NCBI RefSeq assembly: GCF_014679505.1
Contig: NZ_CP061474.1
Location: 3,176,001 to 3,240,000 of the forward strand
Reading direction: 5' to 3'
DNA from: Geobacillus sp. 46C-IIa
Lineage (GTDB): Bacteria > Bacillota > Bacilli > Bacillales > Anoxybacillaceae
Length of the DNA: 64,000 nt
Shown: positions 28,238 through 38,364 of the stretch, piece after piece
How positions within the stretch are numbered: position 1 is the stretch's first letter
How the letters are laid out: every line of letters begins with the position of its first letter
Position numbers and translations under genes: made by a program
The notes under the pieces: model-generated
What the model saw: the letters and a program-made list of their open reading frames with translations, nothing else
What the model was told of the DNA's origin: nothing
Database searches by the model: none

Positions 28238-28456
28238 ACTTGCGTTCTTCCCTTCTTTCATACACGTTTTATCTCAAGGTAATGCAAAAGACAGCACTTT
28301 ACTTACACTTCTCCTTACTTTATAAGATAAGCATCTGACTAGAAAAGGTGCTAGGACAAACATCTGAATCAAACCACGCAAGCTGTTGAATATCGGCGGC
28401 CTGTCCGTTTATGGTACAATGGGGTGTAGAAATTAATTCCAAAAGGAGGAATGGCA

Positions 28457-28921
28457 ATGCCCCGCGCACAAAAATGGGTGCAATATTTCCTTTCACATCG
28501 CCATGTCACGTTGGAACTGATCAACAAAATCGATGAAGCGCATTATGAGTACAAACCGACGCCAACGTCGATGACGGCGAAGCAGCTGGCGACGCATATG
28601 CTGTTCAGCTTTTACCATTTCGCCAACACGGCGAAACACGGCGAACCATCGCTGTTCCGGCAAAAAATCGAGGAACCGGAGACAAATTTGGCTAAGCTGG
28701 CGGAAACGTATACGGAAAAAACAAAACAGTTGCTAGAATCAATGAGTGATGAGGAATTCAATCGCACCATCGATTTAACCGCCATCTTTGGAGTTCAAAT
28801 GTCGGGGAAGCAGCTTTTGCAAATGGCGATGGACCATGAAATCCATCATAAAGGACAACTGTTCGTCTACGTCCGTGAGATGGGACATACGGACTTGCCG
28901 TTGTTTGTAAGGCGCAGCTGA
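28457..28921 (+). CDS. DinB-family protein (154 aa)
   Basis: Four-helix DinB/YfiT-like protein with the metal-binding histidines in LATHMLFSFYH and MAMDHEIHHKGQLFVYVREMG. Function unknown; relatives include bacillithiol-S-transferases. ATG at 28457 follows AAGGAGG with 7-nt spacing. A second DinB protein is encoded at 50239. Confidence 0.85.
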   Translation: MPRAQKWVQYFLSHRHVTLELINKIDEAHYEYKPTPTSMTAKQLATHMLFSFYHFANTAKHGEPSLFRQKIEEPETNLAKLAETYTEKTKQLLESMSDEEFNRTIDLTAIFGVQMSGKQLLQMAMDHEIHHKGQLFVYVREMGHTDLPLFVRRS

Positions 28922-28966
28922 TTTTCCTTCATCCTGCCGGCCTCACCTCAATGGGATGGGCAAAAA

Positions 28967-28997
28967 ACAACCGGCTTGGGGAATCTGAGCCGGTTGT
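28967..28997. terminator. Bidirectional terminator between DinB and DsbA-like genes
   Basis: ACAACCGGCT pairs with AGCCGGTTGT. Minus strand continues TTTTTTG; plus strand TCGTTTG. It serves the two convergent genes. Confidence 0.82.
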
Positions 28998-29018
28998 TCG
29001 TTTGCTTAACGAACGAGT

Positions 29019-29726
29019 TTAGTTGATCGAGCAGTTCCCGTCCGTACATGCCCCGCCTTCGTCAGCGAGCGGCCGCAACGGCGAAGCTTGTTCTTCCTCC
29101 CATACTTTTTCTAGCGCCCGCCGAAACACATCCACCGGCTGAGCCCCAGAAATGGCATACTTTCCATTCAGCACGAAAAACGGCACGCTGCGGACGCCAA
29201 GCCGAGCCGCTTCCGCTTCATCGTTTCGCACTTGCTCCATGTAGCGGCGGCCGTCATTAAGCACCGCTTCCATCTCGCTCCGATCAAGCCCGACCGCTTC
29301 CGCGATGTCAAGGAGTACAGCGCGGTCGCTGATTCGCTTTGATTCGGTGAAATACGCGGAAAACAGCCGTTCGACGACGTCATCAAGCTTCCCTTTTTCC
29401 TTCGCATATTGCGCCAAGCGATGAGCGTCAAACGTATTCGTCGGCTTCATCGTCTCGAAGCGGAACGTCAAACCGACCGCTTCCGCCTGCCTTCCGATAT
29501 CGGCGTTTGCCCGCTTCGCTTCCTCCGACGTAATCCCGTATTTTTGCGCGATAATTTCATGGATCGTCAGCGGCGTCTCGTTTGGTGCGTTCGGGTCGAG
29601 CTCAAAGCTGCGGAAGACGACCGTCACGTCGTTTCGGTGCGGAAACTGTTCAATCGCTTGTTCCAAACGGCGCTTGCCGATATAGCAAAACGGGCAGACA
29701 AAGTCAGACCAAATTTCGATGTTCAT
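29019..29726 (-). CDS. FrnE-like DsbA-family oxidoreductase (235 aa)
   Basis: Thioredoxin fold with inserted helical domain; active site WSDFVCPFCYIGKRRLE (CPFC) near residue 10, and VRSVPFFVLNGKYAISGAQP with the cis-proline. C-terminal CTDGNCSIN carries two more cysteines, as in FrnE, where they aid disulfide exchange. No signal peptide, so cytoplasmic. Start at ATG 29726 after GAGGAGG; the ATG two codons upstream is too close to the site. Confidence 0.9.
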   Translation of the reverse strand: MNIEIWSDFVCPFCYIGKRRLEQAIEQFPHRNDVTVVFRSFELDPNAPNETPLTIHEIIAQKYGITSEEAKRANADIGRQAEAVGLTFRFETMKPTNTFDAHRLAQYAKEKGKLDDVVERLFSAYFTESKRISDRAVLLDIAEAVGLDRSEMEAVLNDGRRYMEQVRNDEAEAARLGVRSVPFFVLNGKYAISGAQPVDVFRRALEKVWEEEQASPLRPLADEGGACTDGNCSIN

Positions 29727-29883
29727 CGCCATTCCTCCTCGTTCCGGCCTATGTTCACGCAAAAAGGGTCGTTCTCCATTCCATTGTAGCGGACTGGCTT
29801 CCAAATCGCGAATGAAAGGAATTCGAGCGCAGATTGAGACATATCATATACTACCGTGACACTGGGACGAGGAGGATTCGCCA

Positions 29884-30288
29884 ATGGCTCGATTTCATGA
29901 ACTAGGAACGTTTTTGTTGCGGATTGTCACTGGCTTTATTTTTTTCGTCCACGGGTGGGTCAAATGGCAACGGGGACTTGAGGAAACAGCGGCATCGTTT
30001 CTTGCGATCGGCCTTCCCAGCGCACTTGCCTACGTTGTCACCATCGTCGAGCTCGCCGGCGGCTGGGCGATGATGCTTGGCCTCGGCACGCGCCTGATGG
30101 CAGCGGCGTTCGCCATCATTATGATCGGGGCGATCGTCACCGTCAAAGCGGACGCGGGGCTGCTTGGCAGCGGACGGGAGACCGGCTATGCATTCAATCT
30201 CGCCTTGCTCGCTATGTCCGTCCATTTATGGCTGAATGGTAGCCGCCTTTGGTCGCTTGATACGCTCGTGCGCCGCCTGCGCGACTAA
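29884..30288 (+). CDS. DoxX-family membrane protein (134 aa)
   Basis: Four membrane helices with the DoxX signatures LLRIVTGFIFFVHGWVKW and VELAGGWAMMLGLGTRLMA. Probably a redox-associated inner membrane protein; substrate unknown. ATG after GAGGAGG. It lies divergently from the DsbA-like gene. Confidence 0.88.
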   Translation: MARFHELGTFLLRIVTGFIFFVHGWVKWQRGLEETAASFLAIGLPSALAYVVTIVELAGGWAMMLGLGTRLMAAAFAIIMIGAIVTVKADAGLLGSGRETGYAFNLALLAMSVHLWLNGSRLWSLDTLVRRLRD

Positions 30289-30401
30289 TCGTCGGCCGAG
30301 GCAGGCCATAGTGCCCGCCGCCAAGGAAAAGGACTACTTGTATCTGACGGAAGCGTAAGATACAGTGTTTCTTGACGAAGTGAGCGCGCCTATGCATTGG
30401 C

Positions 30402-30438
30402 AAAAGGGAGGACTCACTGCTTTGTGAGCCCCCTCCCT
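30402..30438 (-). terminator. Intrinsic terminator after ADH-ALDH-R2lox operon
   Basis: On the minus strand GGGAGG...GCTCAC pairs with GTGAG..CCTCCC, followed by TTTTGCC. It lies about 80 bp past the alcohol dehydrogenase stop. Confidence 0.6.
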
Positions 30439-30518
30439 CTATAATGTAGGCCCAGCAAATGTCCGCCTCCTCTCAAGGACAGCCAAAACGATGTCGGCCC
30501 TCTAGTGCGGACAACGCC

Positions 30519-31730
30519 TCACCCTTTCGCCGCCGCCAACTTCACGACGCGCTCGCCGACCGCCCGAATCAGTTCAGGCGGCATGGGAAAGCTGACGGCC
30601 GCTGGGTCGGAAGCAACCGCCGGAATGGTTGCGGCAAATTGTTCTTCCGTGATCGGATAATCGGCAAAATCAGCCGGCAGCCCGATGTCATCACGCAATC
30701 GGCGAATGCGCTCGATCGCTTTAGCGAGCAGCACATCTTCCCCTTGGCCGTGATCGTGAATGCCAAGCGCTTCAGCCAGCCGCTTCGCTTTTGGCAAATA
30801 CAAATCTGGAATCATTTCCATGACGACCGGCAAAAAGACAGCATTTGCCAGCCCGTGCGGGATGCGGAACATCGCCCCGTACGCATGGGCGAAATTGTGC
30901 ACCGGGATGGCGTTTAAGGCAAAGCTGAACGCGGTGATGCCAAGCAGGCTCGCCTGCAGCATCTCCGAACGGGCGCGGATGTTTCCGCCGTCGCAAACCG
31001 CCTGCGGCAAATAATCGTGAATCAAACGAATCGCCTGCAAAGCGCATGCATCAGTGAGCGCGGTCGCCGTCGGCGAGGCGAGCGCCTCAATGGCATGAGT
31101 GAGCGCGTCCATCCCCGTAAATGCTGTCACCTTCGGCGGCAGCCCAACCGTCAAATCGGGATCCAATACGGCGACATCCGCGTTAATAAACGGATGGATG
31201 ATGTTTGTTTTCAATCGCAATGTTTCGTTATAAATCACCGCAATTGGCGACACTTCCGACCCCGTGCCGGCCGTCGTCGGGATGGCGATGTGCGGAATCG
31301 GCATGAATTGCGCCTTGGGAAACGCCTCGTACAACAACCCGCCGGGGATGGCCTCTTTAATGTCGCGCAACCCTTTAAACAGAGCGTACTTCACTCCTTT
31401 GGCCGTATCCAGCACGCTGCCGCCGCCAACGGCCAACAAGGCGTCGGCCCCGACTTCGCGCGCATAGCGCACGGCTTCATTGACACATTCGCTTTCTGCA
31501 TCTTGGCGAATATCTAGGAAGATGCCAGCCAGTTCCGGTCCAGCCCCGTGCGGCGTCAGCCGAAACAGATCGGCCACCTTCCCGACGACTCCTGCCTGCT
31601 CAAGCCCACGGTCGGAAAGCAACAACACCCGCTTGGCGCCAAGCCCGCGAAACAAATCCGGCACGAGCGCCCGGCTATTTGAGCCCGTATAAATCGCCGT
31701 GCGCAGCCAAAAATTCGCTAACGTCGTCAT
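30519..31730 (-). CDS. Iron-containing alcohol dehydrogenase (403 aa)
   Basis: Group III ADH: nucleotide motif VGGGSVLDTAKG, PTTAGTGSEVSPIAVI, metal His ligands in GMDALTHAIEAL and AIPVHNFAHAYGAMFRIPHGLANA. It oxidises an alcohol or reduces an aldehyde with NAD(P). Ribosome site AAGGAGG. It is the last gene of an operon behind aldehyde dehydrogenase and R2lox, which suggests it processes the alcohol formed upstream. Confidence 0.93.
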   Translation of the reverse strand: MTTLANFWLRTAIYTGSNSRALVPDLFRGLGAKRVLLLSDRGLEQAGVVGKVADLFRLTPHGAGPELAGIFLDIRQDAESECVNEAVRYAREVGADALLAVGGGSVLDTAKGVKYALFKGLRDIKEAIPGGLLYEAFPKAQFMPIPHIAIPTTAGTGSEVSPIAVIYNETLRLKTNIIHPFINADVAVLDPDLTVGLPPKVTAFTGMDALTHAIEALASPTATALTDACALQAIRLIHDYLPQAVCDGGNIRARSEMLQASLLGITAFSFALNAIPVHNFAHAYGAMFRIPHGLANAVFLPVVMEMIPDLYLPKAKRLAEALGIHDHGQGEDVLLAKAIERIRRLRDDIGLPADFADYPITEEQFAATIPAVASDPAAVSFPMPPELIRAVGERVVKLAAAKG

Positions 31731-31747
31731 TCCCCGTTATCCTCCTT

Positions 31748-33289
31748 TTATGCTTTTCTCATTGCGCCCAGTTTCGAAAACAGCACTTGATACCATTTGC
31801 GCTTCTCGAGCTCCGGCACCATCGACGTATGCACATGTTTCAGCTGCGTGTAGGCGTCAAGCGAATATTTGCCCATCTCCCGGCCGATGCCACTTTGTTT
31901 GTATCCGCCAAACGGCGCATCGTTGCGAAGCATGTGCCAGTCATTGATCCAAACAACGCCCGCCCGCAAGCGCCCGGCGATGGCGTACGCCTTGTTGACA
32001 TCGCGCGTCCAGACACCGGCCGCCAGCCCGTAAATCGTATCGTTCGCCATCGCCACCGCCTCCTCCACATCGTGGTAGCGAATGACGGACAACACCGGGC
32101 CGAAAATTTCTTCTTGGGCGATTTTCATGCCGTTTTTCACATTCGTAAAAATCGTCGGCGCCACAAAATGGCCGCCTTCACAGCCCGGGACATCGACCGC
32201 ATGGCCGCCGCAGACAAGCGTCGCTCCTTCTTGTTTGCCAGTTTCAATATAGGATAGCACCGTTTCTTGTTGTCGCTTGGAAATGACCGGGCCAATATCC
32301 GTCGCCGGGTCAAGCGGGTGGCCGATTTGCAGCGTTTTTGTCAGCGCAACGAGCCGTTCGACGACTTCATCATGCATCCGATCCGGCACAAACAACCGCG
32401 TTCCCGATTCGCACAGCTGGCCGGAGTGCAAAAAGACGCCAAACAAGCTGCCCGGAATGGCGATCTCCAAATCCGCGTCATCAAGCAAAATGTTCGGCGA
32501 CTTACCGCCAAGCTCGAGCGTCACGTTTTTGATCGTCCCAGCCGCCAGTTCCATAATCCGACGCCCGACTTCCGTTGAACCGGTGAACGCCACTTTATCG
32601 ACTTTCGGGTGGTTAACAAGCGCCTCCCCCACCTCGGCTCCGGGCCCCGCCACCACGTTGATCACCCCCGGCGGCACGAAAGACGAAATGATTTCCGCCA
32701 GTTTAAGCGTTGAGAGCGGCGTATAGCTTGCCGGTTTGACAACAATCGTATTGCCCGTCGCCAACGCTGGCGCGATTTTCCACGACGCGATCATGAGCGG
32801 CAAATTCCACGGCGTAATCGCTGCGCACACCCCGATCGGCTCGCGCCAAACAAAGTTATGCGCCGGACCGGGAAACGGCGGAATCGGCAATGTTTCGGAA
32901 AACGGGTACTCTTGAACGATGTTCGCCATCGTCTGGAACAAATCAACGACTTGCAAGATGTCGATCGAACTGATGCGGCGAATCGTCCCACCGCTTGAGA
33001 TCGCTTCCAAATAGGCGAGCTCCTGGGCATTGGCGGCAATGGCTTGGGCGATCGCATTCAGCACGAGCGCCCGTTCTTTTGGTTTCATCGTCTTCCAATC
33101 CGTCTCATCAAACGCCTTGCGCGCCGCCTTCACCGCCCGGTCAACGTCATCCGCAGTCGCCTTCGCCACTTTGGCTACAAGCTCGCCGGTCGCTGGATGG
33201 TATACATCGAACGTTTCCCCATCCGTTGCCGGCTGCCATTGGCCGTCGATAAAAAGCGGGAAGTGATGCACTTGCACATCAATTGTCAT
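31748..33289 (-). CDS. NAD(P)-dependent aldehyde dehydrogenase (513 aa)
   Basis: ALDH superfamily (BetB/DhaS-like): [29 protein letters not shown], catalytic Glu in [12 protein letters not shown] and catalytic Cys in [14 protein letters not shown], then [10 protein letters not shown]. Unusually the Cys is in QLCESG rather than the more common QVCTAG-type context. ATG at 33289 follows AAAGGAGATG; longer upstream codons lack similarity. Between ADH and R2lox in one operon; the substrate is probably an aliphatic aldehyde (inferred). Confidence 0.93.
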   Translation of the reverse strand: MTIDVQVHHFPLFIDGQWQPATDGETFDVYHPATGELVAKVAKATADDVDRAVKAARKAFDETDWKTMKPKERALVLNAIAQAIAANAQELAYLEAISSGGTIRRISSIDILQVVDLFQTMANIVQEYPFSETLPIPPFPGPAHNFVWREPIGVCAAITPWNLPLMIASWKIAPALATGNTIVVKPASYTPLSTLKLAEIISSFVPPGVINVVAGPGAEVGEALVNHPKVDKVAFTGSTEVGRRIMELAAGTIKNVTLELGGKSPNILLDDADLEIAIPGSLFGVFLHSGQLCESGTRLFVPDRMHDEVVERLVALTKTLQIGHPLDPATDIGPVISKRQQETVLSYIETGKQEGATLVCGGHAVDVPGCEGGHFVAPTIFTNVKNGMKIAQEEIFGPVLSVIRYHDVEEAVAMANDTIYGLAAGVWTRDVNKAYAIAGRLRAGVVWINDWHMLRNDAPFGGYKQSGIGREMGKYSLDAYTQLKHVHTSMVPELEKRKWYQVLFSKLGAMRKA

Positions 33290-33432
33290 GATGGCATCTC
33301 CTTTCTCTTTTTTGTTGCTCGTATAGAACCATTTATCGATTTCCTCTGCTTCCGAACAACCGGGCATCCATGCGGGTTGGCGACGGCCTGTCCAACGCAA
33401 AGAAGGCCGTTCTTCAGCTCCATCTTTTCCTC

Positions 33433-34323
33433 TCACCCAACATGTTCGTTTTCTTCGAATCCAAACAGTTCGTCAAACGGTCTCTCCTGCGCCTTTTTCA
33501 ACACGTCCATTCGCGCTGCCAGCTGGCGGGCAGTGAAATTCATCATGTTGGCATGATGGTCGGGTCCGAAAATTGAATCGCGGGCCGCCGCTTCCTCGTT
33601 GAGCTTTACCGCAAGCGGAGCGAGCTCTTCCATTTTCTTTATTACTACTTGCAAAACAGGGGGATGTTCTCTAATGAGCCGCTGTAGCAAAAACGTCCCA
33701 TAGGCGATATGGCGCGACTCATCTTTTTTCAAGTATTCGATTCCTTTCAATAGTCCGGGCATGATCCTCATTTGCCCGAGGGATTGATAGAAGCCATAAT
33801 ACCCGGTTTCTGCCAACACACCTTCCACAAACATGTTGTATACGACGGATGCCTCAGCGACCGCCTCCGGGGACGCATCATGCTCCAGCCGTCCCATCGC
33901 TCCCGGCAAAATTTCATTAAAAATCATGTGATAGGTTTCCGAATGGTAATGCGACAAGTCTTCTTTGATGCCGAGCGCATTGAGGACAAGGCGGAAAAAC
34001 TCGGTATGTTTTGCCTCTTCAAACAAAAAGGTGGTCAAGTACATCTCTTCCTCGATTCGTCCTTCTTTGGCAACAACCATCAAAAGCGGCAACAAATCGC
34101 GCGTCACCGCCTCTTCGCCCGCCTGAAACTGGGCGATGAGCCGCAAAATCCCATCTTTCATCTGAACCGGCAGCGTCTCCCAATCTTTTGCATCTTGCGT
34201 CAAATCAATATCAGCCGGGTTCCACACTCCCAACCGCTTGGCCTTTTGGTAGAGGCGAAATGGAAACGAATCCTCCTGCAGTCCTCGTATTCCTGTTGTC
34301 ACCAACGGCTTTAGCCGCCGCAC
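33433..34323 (-). CDS. R2-like ligand-binding oxidase (R2lox, 296 aa)
   Basis: Ferritin-like diiron-type oxidase, not a ribonucleotide reductase subunit. Predicted metal ligands are Glu70, Glu103, His106 (FEEAKH), Glu167, Glu202 and His205 (DESRH). Val73 (GEEAVT) and Tyr162 (VVYNM) match the residues that form the Tyr-Val ether crosslink in the Geobacillus kaustophilus R2lox proteins, which assemble a Mn/Fe site and hold a fatty-acid-like ligand. GTG start at 34323 after AAGAAGGAGTG gives alignment with that numbering. First gene of the ALDH-ADH operon. Physiological reaction unknown. Confidence 0.9.
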   Translation of the reverse strand: MRRLKPLVTTGIRGLQEDSFPFRLYQKAKRLGVWNPADIDLTQDAKDWETLPVQMKDGILRLIAQFQAGEEAVTRDLLPLLMVVAKEGRIEEEMYLTTFLFEEAKHTEFFRLVLNALGIKEDLSHYHSETYHMIFNEILPGAMGRLEHDASPEAVAEASVVYNMFVEGVLAETGYYGFYQSLGQMRIMPGLLKGIEYLKKDESRHIAYGTFLLQRLIREHPPVLQVVIKKMEELAPLAVKLNEEAAARDSIFGPDHHANMMNFTARQLAARMDVLKKAQERPFDELFGFEENEHVG

Positions 34324-34396
34324 ACTGATCACTCCTTCTTTTAGAACATTGGCTGAGTCCGTCTCTGGATGGATGACCGTGGGGACAATCAATCGA

Positions 34397-34410
34397 TGTA
34401 AAGGCTTACA
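34397..34410. promoter_or_regulatory. cre-like site in R2lox leader
   Basis: TGTAAAGGCTTACA (minus TGTAAGCCTTTACA) matches the catabolite-responsive consensus TGTAANCGNTTACA except for one central base. It lies downstream of the predicted promoter, where CcpA binding would block elongation. The missing CpG lowers confidence. Confidence 0.35.
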
Positions 34411-34501
34411 AATATGCTGTTGCGACAATAAGCGGGTTCCTAGCAAGGAGGCGAGTTGTACAGATGACCGAAATATTATGAATAGTCACTCATCACATTT
34501 C

Positions 34502-34531
34502 ATTCTAGCAATCTTCCTTTCTTTCCGTCAA
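34502..34531 (-). promoter_or_regulatory. Sigma-A promoter for R2lox-ALDH-ADH operon
   Basis: On the minus strand TTGACG (34531-34526), 18-bp spacer, TAGAAT (34507-34502), giving a leader of about 170 nt before the GTG start. Confidence 0.55.
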
Positions 34532-34565
34532 CGAAAAGCGAATGACATTTTCCGACAATAAAAAA

Positions 34566-34597
34566 CAGAGGGGGCGCAACAATCCGGCCTCCCTCTG
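34566..34597 (-). terminator. Intrinsic terminator after acyl-CoA dehydrogenase gene
   Basis: CAGAGGG pairs with CCCTCTG, followed on the minus strand by TTTTTTATT. It separates the sigma-54-controlled acyl-CoA dehydrogenase unit from the R2lox operon, which has its own promoter just beyond. Confidence 0.82.
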
Positions 34598-34668
34598 CCG
34601 CGGCAGGCAGCCGCGCCAAACTCATTTGTCGTCCCATCATGCTTTATGTCGGGATGCCCCGATTTCGA

Positions 34669-35829
34669 TTACAAACGCACTTTTCCGTATTCTTTCCGCA
34701 GTTCGTTCGCAATGATGTTGCGCTGAATTTCCGAGGTGCCTTCGTAAATTTTCGTGATGCGGGCATCGCGGAAGTAGCGCTCAATCGGGTAGTCTTTCAT
34801 GTAGCCAAGGCCGCCGTGAATCTGTACGGCCATATCGGCGATTTTGTTATACACCTCCGAACCGAACAGCTTCGCGATGGCCGCTTCTTTGACGACGCGC
34901 ATCTTTTGGTCTACCATCCAGGCGACGCGGTAGACGGTCGAACGCAGCACTTCAATCAACATGCTCATTTCCGCCAGCATGTGTTGAATCGCTTGTTGCT
35001 CAATGATCGGCTTGCCGAACTGTTCACGCTGTTCCGCGTATTCCATGCAATATTCGAGCAGGCGGATGCAGGAGCCGAGGTTGCGCGCGGCAAGGCCGGC
35101 ACGGCCGTTCGCTAAAATTTTCAAGGCGTTGACATACCCTTCTCCTTCTTTCCCGAGCACGTTCTCGACCGGCACTTCCAAGTTGTCAAAGAACAATTCG
35201 GCCGAATGCGACCCGCGCAGCCCCATTTTGCGTTCCACATTGCCAACAATAAACCCTGGAAAATCCTTTTCCACGATAAACGAAGTGATGCCTTTCGGAC
35301 CTTTCGACGGATCAGTGACGGCCATCACCGTAAACACGTGGGCGTCAATGGCGTTTGTAATATAATGTTTCGAGCCGTTAATAATGTAGCGGTCGCCTTT
35401 GCGGACGGCGGTCGTTTTCAAGGCAGCGGCGTTTGAGCCGGCACTCGGTTCGGTTAGGGCGAAGGCGCCGATCCATTCACCTGTCGCCATTTTCGGCAAG
35501 TAGCGCCGCTTTTGTTCTTCGGTGCCGAGCTCGACAATGCCGACCGTACCGATGCCGGTATGGGCGCCAATTAATGTCGTATAGCCGTTATGCGTTTTGC
35601 CGAGCTCTTCGTAAATGGCGCATTTGCCGACCATCGACAAACCAAGGCCGCCGTACTCTTCCGGAATGCTTAAACCGAACAAACCGATCTCCTTCGATTT
35701 TCCGATCACATCCTCTGGGATGTGGTCGTTCTCTTCAATGTCCATCGCCACCGGCTCGACGACTTCCCTTACAAACTTGCGCACGTTTTCTTTTAAAAAT
35801 TCAATCTCGGCTGGTAACGTAAACTCCAT
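34669..35829 (-). CDS. Acyl-CoA dehydrogenase (386 aa)
   Basis: FAD flavoenzyme: [36 protein letters not shown] (FAD/CoA signature), [31 protein letters not shown], and the catalytic base Glu in [14 protein letters not shown] near residue 367. Short/medium-chain or branched-chain type. ATG at 35829 follows GGGAGGGG and lies inside the 3' end of the upstream regulator gene (29-bp overlap), so expression is coupled to it. Confidence 0.94.
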   Translation of the reverse strand: MEFTLPAEIEFLKENVRKFVREVVEPVAMDIEENDHIPEDVIGKSKEIGLFGLSIPEEYGGLGLSMVGKCAIYEELGKTHNGYTTLIGAHTGIGTVGIVELGTEEQKRRYLPKMATGEWIGAFALTEPSAGSNAAALKTTAVRKGDRYIINGSKHYITNAIDAHVFTVMAVTDPSKGPKGITSFIVEKDFPGFIVGNVERKMGLRGSHSAELFFDNLEVPVENVLGKEGEGYVNALKILANGRAGLAARNLGSCIRLLEYCMEYAEQREQFGKPIIEQQAIQHMLAEMSMLIEVLRSTVYRVAWMVDQKMRVVKEAAIAKLFGSEVYNKIADMAVQIHGGLGYMKDYPIERYFRDARITKIYEGTSEIQRNIIANELRKEYGKVRL

Positions 35830-37864
35830 CGTCTTCCCCTCCCAATGATTTGATTTTGTATTTTTGCGCTTTGCGCACAAGCGTGGACGCATCAACGCCT
35901 AACAGCTTAGCCGCCTGGCGGTACGTTCTTGCTTTGCTGAGCGCCTTGATCATGAGCTGGCGCTCGACTTCGGCCACCGCCTGTTTGAGCGGGACGATTT
36001 CACCGACCTCTACCGTGTTAGTGGCCGGCGGCGGCTCAAGATGAAGCCACCTCGCTACTTGGTCTTCCCCGACAACTGATGAGGTGGCGGTCACAAACAG
36101 ACGTTCCACAGCGTTGACAAGCTCCCGGACGTTTCCAGGCCAATGGTAATCCATCAGCGCCGCAAGCGCTCCATCGGTAAAGACAAGCGGCTTTTGATAC
36201 TTTTCCGCAAACCGCTTTCGATAATGGTCAACCAAGAGCGGGATGTCTTCTTTCCGGTCGCGCAACGGCGGAATGGCAATCGGCATGACATTCAACCGAT
36301 AAAACAAATCAGCCCGAAACCGTCCAGCGGCAACCAGCTCCTCAAGCGGCTTGTTCGTCGCGGCGATGACGCGCACATCGATCCGCTTCGGCGCCTCGGC
36401 CCCGAGGCGAACGATGTCCATCGACTGCAACACGCGGAGAAGCTTGACTTGCAAGTGAAGCGGAATCTCGCTAATTTCATCAAGAAAAATCGTCCCGCCG
36501 TCCGCCTGTTCAAAGTAGCCTTTTTTCCCTTTTTTCGCCGCTCCAGTGAACGCGCCGGGTTCATAGCCGAACAGCTCGGACTCCATCAACGTTTCCGGAA
36601 TCGCTCCGCAGTTCACTTTCACAAGTGGACGACCGCTGCGAGCGCTCTGCCTCCAGATGAAATTGGCCAGCTCTTCCTTGCCGGTGCCCGACTCCCCGGT
36701 GAGGAGCACCGTCACGTCAACCGCTGCAGCCTGCCGAGCGATGTTGACCACTTGCGCCATCACCGGAGCGCAATAAATGAGATCGTCCTCCTTCCGGCTT
36801 AGCGTATGGAGCAGCCGTTTCGTCTCTTCGAGCTCAGCGCGCAGCTGTTCCATCTCGGTCATATCTTTGACGTACAAGACAACCCGCTCCGATCGCCCAT
36901 CTTCTTCAATGATGGGTACGGCGAAAACGATCCAAATGTTTCCCGTTTCTTCTTCTTGATGAAGCATCGAACACGGCTGGCGGCCGTCAAGCGCCTGGCG
37001 CACAACCCGATCAAGCGGGGCGGGGACGCGTCGATGTTCCACACTCGAGAGCAAGGCATCCCATTTTTTGTTTTGTCGGGCGATCGCCCCATGACGGTCG
37101 ATGATGGCGATGCCATCGCCAGCCGCATCCATCACCGTCTGCAACTCATTGACAATCTGTTTGACCGTCTCCAGTTCATGGGAGATAAACTCGATCTCGG
37201 AAATGTCCTGGAACACGCCGACTGCCCCGACCACCCGCCCTTCGTCGACGATGGGCGAACGGTTCGTAATATAGACGCGCTTGCCGACGCGGTATTTTTC
37301 CGTATGCCCCCTCCCGGTGCGCACAACGTCAAGCAAGCCGGATGGGACAACAACATCGGTCAAAAATCGGCCGATGGCCTCTCCTTTCGTCGTTCGCGCC
37401 ATTTTTTCCGCCGGTGGGTTGATCGACGTAATCCGTCCTTGGGCATCAATCGATAAAATGCCGTTATGGGCAGCGTTAAAAATGGCATCCATATGTTTTA
37501 AGCGGAGCTGCATCGCTTTTGCATACGCCGCCGCATATTGCCCTTTTGTCAACACGCCGACCAAGCGCTCGTTTTCGTCAACGACTGGACGAAGCGGGCC
37601 GTCGCCAAACTCGACGTCTTCGAGGGGGGCATAGGCCGAAAGCGGCGGCGACGGCGGACGCATCACCTCGCACACCGTTGTTTTCCCTTGCACGAGACCG
37701 AATAACACGTCTTGGGCTGTCAACACCCCGACGATTTTCCCCTCGCGGTGACATACGACCGTTCCGTCGAGCCGATGTTCAGCCAACACGCAAGCCGCCC
37801 TTTCAAGGAAATCGTTTTCAAAAATAACCGCTGCGGTTTTCGTCATGACGCCTTCCACTCTCAT
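35801..37864 (-). CDS. CBS-PAS sigma-54-dependent transcriptional activator (687 aa)
   Basis: Domain order: CBS pair (about 1-115: [36 protein letters not shown]), two PAS domains ([38 protein letters not shown]), AAA+ sigma-54 domain with Walker [12 protein letters not shown], intact GAFTGA in [13 protein letters not shown], Walker [10 protein letters not shown], and a C-terminal Fis-type HTH ([20 protein letters not shown]). The CBS pair could sense adenine nucleotides, PAS a small acyl ligand. Its own promoter is a consensus sigma-54 site, so it is probably autoactivated and drives the overlapping acyl-CoA dehydrogenase gene. Confidence 0.93.
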   Translation of the reverse strand: MRVEGVMTKTAAVIFENDFLERAACVLAEHRLDGTVVCHREGKIVGVLTAQDVLFGLVQGKTTVCEVMRPPSPPLSAYAPLEDVEFGDGPLRPVVDENERLVGVLTKGQYAAAYAKAMQLRLKHMDAIFNAAHNGILSIDAQGRITSINPPAEKMARTTKGEAIGRFLTDVVVPSGLLDVVRTGRGHTEKYRVGKRVYITNRSPIVDEGRVVGAVGVFQDISEIEFISHELETVKQIVNELQTVMDAAGDGIAIIDRHGAIARQNKKWDALLSSVEHRRVPAPLDRVVRQALDGRQPCSMLHQEEETGNIWIVFAVPIIEEDGRSERVVLYVKDMTEMEQLRAELEETKRLLHTLSRKEDDLIYCAPVMAQVVNIARQAAAVDVTVLLTGESGTGKEELANFIWRQSARSGRPLVKVNCGAIPETLMESELFGYEPGAFTGAAKKGKKGYFEQADGGTIFLDEISEIPLHLQVKLLRVLQSMDIVRLGAEAPKRIDVRVIAATNKPLEELVAAGRFRADLFYRLNVMPIAIPPLRDRKEDIPLLVDHYRKRFAEKYQKPLVFTDGALAALMDYHWPGNVRELVNAVERLFVTATSSVVGEDQVARWLHLEPPPATNTVEVGEIVPLKQAVAEVERQLMIKALSKARTYRQAAKLLGVDASTLVRKAQKYKIKSLGGEDDGVYVTSRD

Positions 37865-37901
37865 CCCCATCCTCACCCTTCCGCCCTCACTTTCTATTTA
37901 C

Positions 37902-37917
37902 GCAATTTCTGTGCCAA
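37902..37917 (-). promoter_or_regulatory. Consensus sigma-54 (-24/-12) promoter
   Basis: On the minus strand TTGGCACAGAAATTGC matches TTGGCAC-N5-TTGC exactly, with GG and GC ten bases apart. It lies about 40 bp before the regulator start codon and should begin transcription near 37890. Confidence 0.88.
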
Positions 37918-37999
37918 AACGAATGATTGGGAATATTCAAAAAAGTATACCTCTACCATTCATCTTACATGCTTATTTGTTGCAAAACAACAACAACTC

Positions 38000-38077
38000 G
38001 TTGCAAAAATGCAGCAAACAGGCAAATCTTTTTGCGATTCCTTATAAACACTCAGCTGTTTGTTGCATTTTCGCAAC
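38000..38077. promoter_or_regulatory. Upstream activator sites GTTGC-N6-GCAAC
   Basis: A perfect dyad GTTGC-ATTTTC-GCAAC (38062-38077), a near copy GTTGC-AAAAAT-GCAGCAAAC (38000-38019) and a partial copy GTTGCAAAACAAC (from 37979) lie roughly 80-175 bp upstream of the sigma-54 promoter, the usual distance for enhancer-binding proteins. Probably bound by the adjacent regulator (inferred). 38081-38279 shows nothing further. Confidence 0.6.
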
Positions 38078-38279
38078 AACATCGTATAATCAGGAGGCTG
38101 ACTTCAGGACAGCGTATCGTTTCGCTTAAATGAAGGCAGAAAATTCTGTTGCGCTTTATACAGCATGGAGCAAAACCATAAGACACGTTCTACCTGCAAT
38201 GCTGTTCCGTTTTCTTCCTCTGTTTCGCTCTAATCCTCGCTGTTTTCATGAAAATTCACCGTTTATTCACAAAAATGTA

Positions 38280-38341
38280 TTGTCTTCTTTTAAGGGAATT
38301 CGTTATAATGAAACTTGCAGATGATATTGATTCTCATTTTC
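38280..38341 (+). promoter_or_regulatory. Fur-controlled promoter of siderophore importer
   Basis: Sigma-A promoter TTGTCT (38280-38285), 18-bp spacer, TATAAT (38304-38309), followed at 38323-38341 by GATATTGATTCTCATTTTC. The latter matches the Fur box GATAATGATAATCATTATC at 14 of 19 positions. Placement over the start region predicts iron repression of the four-gene operon. Confidence 0.8.
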
Positions 38342-38364
38342 CTAGTCCAAAAGGAGGTGGCCGC

